NCBI GenBank assembly: GCA_000444245.1
Contig: ATSW01006116.1
Span: 1-23,145 of the forward strand
Reading direction: 5' to 3'
From: Botryllus schlosseri
Taxonomy: Eukaryota > Chordata > Ascidiacea > Stolidobranchia > Styelidae
DNA length: 23,145 nucleotides
Within the stretch, counting starts at the first letter, position 1, and each line of letters begins with the position of its first letter. The translations under genes were made by a program, and so were the position numbers. Positions 1-11,300 of the stretch are shown one piece after another. The notes below the pieces were generated by a model, which did not search any database, was not told the origin of the DNA, and saw nothing but the letters and a program-made list of their open reading frames with translations.

Positions 1-550
1 AACATATCATCAACGCTCTATGCACGAGTGTGCCTATGAGGTTAATTTTTCCGCGCCGAGGACTAAATGAATTCCAGCGAAGGTATTGGCCTGTGAATGT
101 CGGTTTTCTGAAAACAGACGTTTCAAATTTGTTGGTATTGCGCTTTTCAACTAATACGTCCAGAAATGATAATGAGTTATTGCGTTCTTTTGCTATTGTG
201 AATTGCAAGGCCGGGTGAAGCGAGTTTAAGCTTTCTGGAATATGGTGATAATACAATAGCATCCAGGACTTTACCATACGGTGCACCACACGACTCAATG
301 GTTCTACAAAAACAGTGCAAGGTTTATAGAGGAAGCATGCGTTTTTCCTGACATAATTTGCCACCATGTAATTTATATTTATCAATATGCAATCCTTTTC
401 ACGAGTCTCTCCAAACATTTCCACTCCTTTGCTCCTCAAGCCGATGATACGAGAAAATCACACTTGCACGGCACCGGAAGTTTGCACAATCCTTAATTTC
501 TGCATGGAAATTCGAGCAACAGGTAGACGTAGATTTACTGCAGGTAGCAG
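1..550. other. Upstream non-coding sequence, probable intron
   Basis: No supported gene. Short open frames at 30-218 and 281-496 lack splice or composition support. The last part is a usable acceptor region, with AGs at 543 and 550 before exon 1. A GCCACCATG at 360-368 looks like a strong start context but is followed at once by TAA. Confidence 0.6.
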
Positions 551-2303
551 ATCGTAAGAAATCTTCTCCGTCGTGCAGAGTCACGCAAGTCATGGGACAC
601 GCCCTCTACTCTCAGCCTGCACGATTTGACCGATGCGTCATCGAGGTGTAAGTCGGATTCCTTATCGCAAACACGTGCGCCTTTGAAGCAAGGTCTATCG
701 AATATTTCTACCGACATTGATTCACCGTTTCGTTCACCTAAATGGAGGGAAAAGGGGTATCAGTACCATCAACGCTCGGCATCAGAAAGACATTATAGCA
801 CCCCCGTCGGAAGATATCTGTCGACAAAGGTACCAACGCGCGATGTGCGAGACGGGACACGTTCCACCGATACATCAAAAGCCATGAGTCTGCATCACAG
901 ATCGTCAGAAAGCACAAAGAAATATCGATCAAAGAGTTGCGCCGATAAAAGAAGCCGTGAAATCTTGGATGTTGAAAGCAGTAAAACTTCGACTAGCGCC
1001 AATAGCGCTTCCCGTAATATCGTCCATCAGTTGAGCACACCAGAAAAGAGAGATCAGTACGAGTGGAGGATGAAGAAAATGCTGCTAGAATCCAACATGC
1101 CTGAGCACGAAATCGTCGGATTCTTCGCCAAAGGCGATGACCAGTTGAACAAACCGAAAAGTATGGACTCAAACCGTGGAAGTGTTGAATGTTCTCAACC
1201 ACATGACACTGACATAGTTAAAAAAGATGACGCCGAATTAGAGCCAAAAAGGCGGGAGAGCGATAACACGCAAAACTCAAGCCATCCCGCGGTTTCAAAG
1301 CTATACACGAGGACCGATTATCACGAAGTGCCCGATTTCAATTCAACCGGTAAATCAACAAGCATGTCATCCATACCAGATCCCAGCATGGAGCAAAAAT
1401 TATCAACAGACGGAGCAGAAAAGAATAAGATAGATAAAGTAGAACCCGACATCGCCGAAAATTTGAAACCTAGTTCCAGCGATTCCGATCTTCCGAAAGA
1501 TTCATCTAGCACCGGTACGCGTTCTGATTCAAAGTATTCGTCTTCCTACCAAGACGAATTTGCCAGGAGGGTGTCATCTCACGGCACATGCCCGACTGAA
1601 TCAGATAGCACCAATAACTCGGATGAAAATCAGAATCCTATGGGTACAGCTCTGCAAAGTAACCGCATTGCGGGTAATGGAAGTAGCTCCGATGAAATCA
1701 AAAATCATGATGGCGCACATAGGAGTGTTTTATCAGATAATGTAGACGGCAGGGAAGGTAATATCAAACTTAGCTGCTCAGTTTCGTCAGCTCAAAGTGA
1801 CGATACTCTCGTTCCTGACAAAGCCAACAGCCCTCGCGAGTTTTTACCTGATGTAAGTGACAAAACCGCATCTGCACACGAAGATTCAGAAAAAATTTCG
1901 AGTTCCGACTCTCAAAATCGAAAAATTGGAAGCAAATTATCGACGACTGATGTTGATTCTTTGGCGACTTCTGACTTTGAAACAAAATGGCACGAGAGAC
2001 ACAAAAAACGCTTTCCCGACATTCAAATACACGCAAACATCTCAGTCACAATGCCCAAAACACGTAAGCAGCCGGCAATGTTTGACCGTGGAAAGAAAAT
2101 GACTTACAGAGATCGGATGAAAATAGCGCTGTCCGCACGGCAACGGAGAGTTAATCGAGCGTTTGGAGATAATCCAGAACCCGCAACGCCGAGACGCAGG
2201 CATTCTCTCGGCTCTGATAGCTTTGCAACTATAGCCACCGATGATTTGATATCGGCTAAACCTGACGGCAGTAACATTGCCAATCTCCTTCAGAGCAGTG
2301 AAG
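551..2303 (+). CDS. Exon 1: giant Ser-rich disordered exon (residues 1-584)
   Basis: Open frame from 548 to 2395, preceded by an in-frame TAG at 545-547 and an acceptor ending in AG at 550. Starting after the AG at 543 would keep that stop, so 551 is preferred; an AG at 615 is a weaker alternative. The donor is GAAG|GTAATG after 2303, phase 1. The coding is rich in Ser, Asp, Lys, Thr and Asn with many SDS/SSS clusters. Two ordered-looking islands stand out: a Trp-containing charged helix at residues 164-197 and a basic block at about 474-537. RRRHSLG, a basophilic-kinase/14-3-3-like site, has its Ser at residue 552. The first in-frame ATG is at 884 (residue 112), with coding-like sequence well before it, so upstream exons are expected. 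Without splicing the frame would run 30 codons into the intron and stop at 2393-2395. Confidence 0.85.
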
Positions 2304-5300
2304 GTAATGTTTTGAATTCTTTGGAGACCTGTTACTTGGCTACACTCGGTATGGAACCTGGCTTGGTTTCGCACTGTCTGCTGTTCACTTTATAAAATAC
2401 ATCTACTGGAACAGTTCCAGGAGTCTTAGTTGGGATTTCCAAATGTCTGATGTGATGTCTACATTCACTTTCTTTCCTTCTGTGCCTTGAATGATTCAGT
2501 GAAAACTACATACCAGACACTGTTCATCGCTGGGTTGAGCCACAGGGATTCGTTTACAGTACAGTTTATTATATGGTATAGTTCCGTTCTAGGGAAATCA
2601 ACAATTGAGACAGCATTATTCTTAACAATGTTCCTTATTGTGATCAAATCGATGCATTCCGGTTCGTAATGGACTGATTACCTGATGTAATGCGTAAATG
2701 AAAAATTGAAATGTTTTTGGTTACTGATAAATTATCATTAAATGGTCATGATCGGTAGCACATGGGAAACTTTTTCGATTATTGTTTTTTTATAAGTAGG
2801 ATCTCATCCCTTCACTATTTGAAAAATTTAAAACTATGCATCCATCTATTGTACTGCACCAAGTACATACATGCAAGTCAGTTAATCGGCATTCATACAG
2901 ACCTGCCTTTTTGAACCTGGCTTTGCGTAATTTAAATGGTTTGCTGTAAAGGTAATATAAGTAGAAGGAATCTGAATCCTAAACAGACATATCTGCATTT
3001 TAAACTTGAAGTGGCTGTTAATGGACCAAAGAGCTACTTTAGATAAGACCTACAAATACAAATGGAGTAATTATTAAGCAAATATATTCCTCTTATCAAC
3101 TTGATTTGGTGTTGGATTGGTTCGTTAAACGTAGTTCATATAAAACCAGCCAGACGTTTACGAACATGCATCCAAGAAAAATATTGACATTCAACAGAGA
3201 GCTTATATTTCTGTATCACGTGGCCAACACACTAGTTCATAATTTTAAATTTCCCTCCATACGAGAGAAGGGTGTATAGTCTAATGGAGTTAAACCCCGT
3301 GTCAATGGATTCTTTCATCAACTCCATGTCTGTATAGCGTTAAGAAAACACTCGGAGGATCTTGAGAATATAAACAAATGTAAGTGGATCATTTCTGGAT
3401 TGTTTAGACAACCCTTGAGATATTTCAAAATAGTCAACGGTTGAATTCAATTTCCATCCGGACTCGGCAACAAATAATACCACTTTTTAATATACCGGGA
3501 AACGTGATGCTTCACACAGGATATAATATATCTCTTTTGTTATTTAGTTGAATTAATCTTGTTCCCAAGTCAGAATTTGCTGTTGAGATTTGATGTTAAT
3601 TAATCCTAGCCAACATGCCTTTAATTGATAAAGATCTTCAAAGGCTAAGGAAATATTTGGCTAAAAAGAAAGGTGAGGTATCAACTTAGTGTTATTCTTA
3701 TTGCAATTTGTTGCTATGAATTTGGAGGAGCCAATGTGTTTGCTATAGGACTAGTGAGGCAGGTAAATTTTATATGCTGATAGAAAATATGTATTTGATC
3801 ATAGTCTTTTAAAATAAATTTATTAGTATATATCCGATGTATTTTTCATCAGGCCTATCCTGATTGCTTTGCGACTGTCTATGTCATTGCATAAGGAAAA
3901 GTGAATTGGATAACACTTCCAAGTAACCAAGTATTCTGTGCTGAATGGTTGGTCTTTCTAAGTCATATTACTTTGACCATTTGGATAAATTGGACTACAT
4001 TGGACTACATTGGAATATTTCTGTATTAGTCATATGTCAGACCAATATCCTAGATTGAAAATGAAGACACAAGGACTTATTCAGTGCTTAGAACAATCTT
4101 TAACCTACGTTGTATTCAGACTGCTGAGATATTCACTACCGTTAGGTTTAAATCAGATTTCATAGGATATTGACAAAGCCTGTAATCTCCTGTCAATGAA
4201 TTGCTCACATCATAATTAGCTAGAGTCGTCTTTATCTTGAATTGATCCTTTTATTATACTGAGGATTGGAAAAATAATGCATTGTGTAATACTGCTGAAT
4301 TAGGTTACTTTTCATGCTGACTTATGACACAGGAGAATATGCATTTATACTGAAAAATCCCCACGATGCTTTGTGACCTTGAACAGCACATCGAAAAAAT
4401 ACAGTTAATATCAAGTGCTTAGCATTCGCACACTGATATCAGCAAATACTAATACAATTGCTATTTGATCATGGGATTGAGGTTTTTACTTGGCACTCAC
4501 TTGAGACATTCCATTCTCGCTACTATTATTCATTCTGCTTGATGTGCACTAGAAGTTTGCTGAAAAGACAGGGTTAGGCCACCATGTCATTGGATTTGAT
4601 ATAAATTTATGCTTAATTACAAGTAGCCTACAAGTAATTACCGTAGTGATTTGCAAGACAAACTCAAACTACGTCATGTGGAAGTGGAAAATAATTGGTT
4701 TGACAAGTACTCAAGTAAGAAGTTTGAAAAAGTAGATTTTATTGAGAGGTGGCATGCTGTTTAGCAGTAAATTTTTAGCTCAAATTGCAATATCCATCTT
4801 CAAAATCACTACAAATCGGTGTAATCTTCAAATAGAGAATTAGTGTTTTCAGGTATCCTTTGCCTTGAAAGTGATGATCATGATATTTTTTGTTGTATTT
4901 GTATTTCTTTAATAAGATATTATGTCTTTTATGGTAGCTATGCCTGTCACCCACGTTGGAGAGCACAACGTCGTGTCAACATTGTACTGAGTGGAAACTT
5001 GGTGCTTGAACTGCCTGGCTTATTTTGTCTCGATAATGAATTCATGCAGCCCACGGCCTCTGCCAAATATGAAAATTAACCCACAACCCGTTTTGAGTTT
5101 TGAGGGTCCAAAGGCATACGATAATGCACCTTCCACTCTTTCTCTTTGGATTAAAATAATGATAATACTATAATAACTGCGTGCCGAATTCACTTTGTAT
5201 ATTGTACACTCTCTTTTGTGTCAATAGTTCTTTCAATATATTACCAGGACGATCCAACTTACCAAGATCGAATTCTGTCACGAGTCTCAGCACCGTCCAC

Positions 5301-8300
5301 ACTGAGGAATATGAAGACAAGTATATTCACGCTTCAACGGAAAATCACCTTTTCTTTAACGGAAAATTTAATTGTTAGGTACCGGCAAATGAATGTGCGC
5401 CATGTAGCTGGAGTCCCGGTAACTTCCTTTGACGGCGTTACCATCGCCAGCGATTTAGACTCTGTCCACACCGACGCAGTCCGTCAGCACTTCAAGGAGT
5501 CTTTACGCAAAAATAAAGGTGATTCCATTCATTGTCATTGATAGATAGACAACAAACAATGAGTCTCGGCAGTAATTTTTACCAGTATTCTAGAATTAAT
5601 GAACTTTTGTTGTGTGCTGATAATACCGGAATATGGCAAACTCTTTTCTCATATAATGTTCTCTTTCATGTTGCACAAAACGTGCATTTGAGGGTGGTGC
5701 AATGAGATTGCTCTCCTCCTTCATGTGAATGAATATCAGAATACACAATATACAATCTGTTACACCACTGAACTTCACAGAAAGAAAGCATTTACACAGT
5801 GTTTCAATGTTGGCCATGGATGGGCCAATAACAGACATTTGAAAAGAAATACTTTGAAGATATACTTACTGTTTCCATGCATAAAGCGCATCATTATGGG
5901 AAAATGGGAAAATCTGGTAGCATTTGTAGAGCTTGGCCGAGAAAAAAGTAGGACTTGCTACCACCATACTATAATGATGTGCCAAATTTTTCTTGCCATG
6001 TTATACAGAGATTATACATGAAAGCGGACCGATTAATCTTTGTTACCGTAAATTCAAACGTGGTTACCGTCAAGTTTAGTTACCGTACTAATCTGTTACA
6101 TGTTATGTTACCTGTATTCACCATTACGTAGTAATAGCTCACTACTACTGTTTCTAGATATATACACCAGTATGGACAGTGGACACCAAATCAACACAGA
6201 TACCAAAATCCAATCCCTCTTTATGATTTCATTAGAAAGTTAGTATTTGATCAAGTATTTTGACCGTATTAAGTCTAATTGACCATAGAAATTGATATGT
6301 TTTGCGGTGACGGCTTGGTGTCTTCTTTCCACTCTAAATGTAGTGATGTACTTGTTCAGAAAAAATGTCGACATCCTCCGCAGACTCGGTACGGCAACAG
6401 GTGCAAGACGCGAAAAGTTTACGGGATCGATACAACAAACTAAAAAAAAACGATAAAAGTAAGTTGTAATTCATCAAATAGCAATTGGTGACAGCAGTTG
6501 TTCAATATTGACATCAATTTGTGCGGTATTTCGCATGAAATTGCAATACTAATCAGTTGCATGAGTCTCCAAACTTCAAGCTAATTTTCTTTCGAAAGAA
6601 TCCTAGGTAGAGTGTAAAGTCTCGAGTGCGCCTTTGTTGTCCTAATACCATATTTTTTGTTTTGGAGGTAATGCTGACCGATGATATGGTCATGGTCAAT
6701 TGGTAATACCTTTGTTCAACTTCTTGGTATTACAAAAATCTCTCAAGGTAACTCTGCCTCCAGGAAGAGTAAACACCACTAGCTTGACTTTTGTTGATAA
6801 AAATTCGTTATCAGAAAAGCACTCATAACGGGGTTCCTGCTTACTTCTGATATATCTGATTTGACGTTAAATTACATTTCTAACTGCATATTTTTTGTTT
6901 TGTAACGAATTCCGCTGGAATTATTTGCTGCTTTCATATATGTCACGTAGGCCATAATCGCTTGAAATGATGCCCACGCCCGCAACATTATCTGTTATTA
7001 TATGACCAACAGACACAGAGATAGGTTGTTTAAAAAAAAGTTCGATCCTATGCTCGATTTATACTTATCGCATTTCTAATGCAAACTCGTTAAAATATAA
7101 TGTCATGAAATCGTATCACGTAGGATCCAATCCTGATTTCAAATCTGCAATGACTTGATTGTTTCGGCCTTTCTTTTACTAAAAATATTCAAGCTGAAGT
7201 GCTTCAGTTTACAGCATTTCCCAGCCTGCGACATCTTGATAAGGGTGCAGTTTTTCCTCAAGTGTCTCATTGAAGTTGTTCGATAGCCTCTCAGAGTACT
7301 TCAGTACGAAATAAGAATATATCGTTTCTCCGGTTTTATTCATTGTGAATGTCATAAATGCATAAATCAGTATATTTAAGTAGATGTAGTGTGGGGTATT
7401 GTGACGGGCTTTGTTCTGTATCTGGTTACCATAAATGTATTGTTAACCTATTCACTGTCATATGTAAGCCTTTACAATCTGTTGTTATTAGGCCGGTGCT
7501 TATAAGGCTACGTTATTGTGTTTCCTATGTCCATTCCGGTGGCATGTAGTAGTGATGGTAGTGGTTAGTAGTAGGTGCGGTACAAATTACCAGTGCTCAA
7601 GTCAGACTGTAGATGAAAATCTCATATTCTCAATATGGAGACTATTGTATAAGTAATTTTTGCTTTCTGCGGTCAGATACCAAAGTTTAGGATTACATAT
7701 TGGAAGTATGCAATGTCAATTTGCGACATAGAACCACTTTTTGCGTCTGTGTGTGGTAGCAGTGTAAGCAGGCTCTCTTTTCATGAAGGTAAGGGGTGTT
7801 AACAAATATGATTAGAGACTAAATTAATGAGGTATATTTTATATGTATAATTTAGTCTGTATATGCAATCCTTAAAATGCGTGAGTCTTAGCAAAGAGTA
7901 ACAGACTTGATTGATATCATTAAGGTAAGTGTTCCAGTTTTGAAGATGTAATATTGCTTTCTCCAAACAGCGTAGCGATTGCCGCAGTGTATCTGTCTGC
8001 CGACTTTGGGGATATCTTTGTCTAATATTATATAAATTTAGAAGTTATCTTGTGATCTATTTATTTGGAAGTGGACTAAAGTGTAATAAATAAATAATAA
8101 TTATCATAGGAATCCGGCCTGTGGTTGTTTTCTCTGGTTATCCATAGGTTTTTTAATATTCTCTGAAGTAGCCTGACGCTATTGCTTTCATATCCTATAT
8201 GTGGCACGCTGTATGTGATAAATTCCATTATTTCAGAACGTAATGCCGCCGGCAAAGATTTGGACGTATCTTATTCAACCAGACCTCCACTCTCTCGGCT

Positions 8301-11300
8301 GAAACCTTCATACATTCAGAATGCTACTTACGATGAAGCATCGGACCATGGACGTGAAGGTATGAGATGAGGTCATGATCTCTTAGGCTTTTATTATATA
8401 AAATATCCTGTCCCGGTGTAGACTGTAGTACAGTAGTGGTTGTGATAGTTGTTTAAATTGCTTAGTACACTGTATTCATGTTGTATATCAATTTGATTCA
8501 TTTGGTAGGCCTTCTTGAGCAGGGATTGGTTAGGCATAGATTTTCCTGAAATATAGGTCGCTGTTTACATGGGATACAGACAGAATAGCTACAGGTAGCT
8601 CAAAATACCGAGTGTCATAATAGCAAATGCATGGAATACCAGAATGCCTGGCTATTATGACACTTGCAGCTTTTGACATTCTCTATTAGGAATACAGTGC
8701 TAGTTTGAATGCCTTACTAATATGACACTAGCTGTTATCACATTCGTTATTTTAGGTGTCTCTCTATTGTGACACTAGCAGTATTGACGGTAACTGCTAC
8801 GATTGCATCACTATAATTACACCCACTGTTTGAGCCTATTTACATGTATCCACATCAAATGTTTGAGATCAGATTTTCGTTGGTCAGTTAATTTCCGTTA
8901 TCGATTCTCAGCGTCCAAACCTCCGCAAGTTAACGACTCTATGAGAAGCCTGGATAGTGTTTTGAGCAATAACGGAATGCCCGCGGACCATAATGATTCC
9001 ATGGCGTCGCGGCACTCGGCCGAGCAAACGCAACAGGTAGGATCGTGAATGTGACGATGTTAATCGCTGTAGCAATGCTGATATTCTGTTGCGCATCGCT
9101 TGCGACATGGAGCTGAAATGTAATCTGGTCCTTAACTCGAATACACAAGAATCAGCACTGATTAAAACTTGGCACTATTTCCCTGTCTGCTTGCATCGTC
9201 TTACGAAAGATTAGGGAATGTAGAAAGCTTAGTTGTCTTGGACTTCGGATCGATTGTAGTATCATGAATAACTCACCATGTATTGTGTTTTAACTCTCTC
9301 CAAATTGATCATCGTCATGTCAACTTGTCTATCTTTTGTAAATTCACCACTCGCTGAATTTACTAGGCTCTCCTATTCAAGTCCTCATTAATTTCGTTAA
9401 TTTTGTTAAACACCGGTTTGAAGAAGTCTGTCGTTTTCGATTAATTCCTCTCTATATTTCAAATTTGGTTAACCACAGCTCCCTGCGTCCTCTCACAACG
9501 AGAGTCAGTCAAAAAGCTTTGAGTGGAATAAATTTGGCAATGCGAACAACAAATTGTTTGTTGGCTTCTGTACTTCTGCCAGCCTGTTTTCGATGCTCCC
9601 GATTTCTTCCCAACTCTTCGTCCTGTAGCCATTTTGCTCTGATTCTAACTCGTTATGGATAAAAGAATCAGTTTAGTTAGTTAGTAAGAATAACATATAA
9701 CTCATCCTCTTATCAATGCAATTGACTAGATGATTTATGCGAGATCCTGGGCGGCAAAATCTGTTGTGTATGCATTGCAATTATTGCTGAATAAAGCTGC
9801 CTGTCTGTCTGTCTGTCAATGTATGAATGATTTTTTTGTGCCGCAGTCCGCGGATGTAGCACCCAGTTACCGGCTATCGTCGAAGAACAGTTCGCGACAC
9901 AAGCACGCGCGCACCGCCGGGCCTTCGAGTAGATGGAATCGATCGGCGGATTCTGTGGACGCGTACGCAGCCAGAAATCGGGACATGCCCGACTCTGTGG
10001 AGCTGTCCAAATCTGTGCCTAGGTATGTCGTATTTTCACAGTAACAGTAAGTGTAATATTGAGATGGAATGAGTGATGGGACTAATCAGAGTAAAAAAAG
10101 GAGAAGGGGGTGGAGAAAGGGGTAACAGTCCTTAACAGTCTAAGGAAGACTTGCAGTCTGGCTGAGACTTCGACACTCCATGGTTTGCAGGGTTGTAACC
10201 AAGACACAAGGTTCCGAGTCACAAGTCAATCTCACTTTTATAGTTCTGACTCGAGTCAAGTCGAGCCATTTTCAGTTCTCCACCGAGTCAAGTCCAAGTC
10301 GGCGAGCAGAGGATGGAGTCCGAGTGTTGTGACTAGAGTACGAGTCCAAGTCATTGTGTTGACTGTTCAGTTTCGAGTTGAAGTCTCGTTAAAGTCACTT
10401 TTTACAACTCGGCTTGGTGATATCGAATGGTTCACATTCAAAATATAGTAATTTTCCTCACTTTTAACAGTTTCTGGTCGAATTTTCAAGTACCAGAACT
10501 ATTAGACAAAATACCGATAGTGTGGTAACTTTACTATTTTTTGAAATTACAATGAAATGTCAGTCTTGGCCGTCTGATTCTCGAGTCATATGACTTGGTC
10601 CGAGTCATGCACAGTGACTCGAGTACAAATCGAGTCAATATTCTGATTGACTCAAGTCGAGTCACCAAAATTTTGGAGCATTTGTTTTTGTGTAAAAGAC
10701 ACCTAATTTCCGTATTTGTTTCGGATATCACAAAATACGTGGAAAATGCCGTAATATACTGTTCTATCGTAGAAGAATCTGAAGAATTGTCTGCAAAGTG
10801 TAGTTTGTATTAAACAACGTACTGTCCAGTGCTCACTTGGAGAATCCTAGATACGTTTTGCAATTCATCACATTGAGATAATACTCTTCATTGTCACGAA
10901 TATAAAATGTCAATTTATTTTCATGTCATCTTTGCGCAGGCGATCTTACAGAGGCGACAGTATCGAATCTGACGCGGAACGACATCAGCTGACTTCCAAC
11001 GCGTTAAACAAACTGAAGGAACTCGATTCCCAGATCGATGTTATCGATAATAAGAAAAAGGTGAGATCTCTCTTTTTGGTCCTTCGCACCTCTCTCCTAT
11101 CCGCTCGTATTTCAGGCTAGCGAACAGGAGCTGAAGCTCATGGAAAGAACAATCGAAGGCCACCGAATCAGCCTGTTGAAACTCGAAGAAAAATTGCGCG
11201 AGAATCAAGCCAAAGCAGACGATGCAAGGTGGGTTGCTTTGAAAGTTATGGCACGAGCTTGATTGGCATGCATTTTATTTTATTTGGCTCCTTCACCCGA

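Noticed and set aside
360-371. GCCACCATG, a strong start-codon context upstream of exon 1
   Set aside because: The ATG is followed directly by TAA, so it cannot start the gene.
616-616. Alternative acceptor for exon 1 after the AG at 615
   Set aside because: The pyrimidine context is reasonable, but the 65 nt before it read as in-frame Ser-rich coding (SWDTPSTLSLHDLTD), so 551 is preferred. Not excluded.
633-635. ATG near the start of the exon 1 frame
   Set aside because: It is in a different frame from the coding frame, which reads GAT GCG here. The first in-frame ATG is at 884.
2042-2374. Minus-strand open frame of 110 codons opposite exon 1
   Set aside because: It lies wholly opposite a well-supported coding exon and has no coding character of its own.
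9801-9816. (CTGT)4 microsatellite
   Set aside because: Only four units; ordinary background, listed only within the intron entry.
10110-10448. Plus-strand open frame of 112 codons
   Set aside because: It is composed mainly of the GACTCGAGT element, with Ser/Val-rich artefact peptide.
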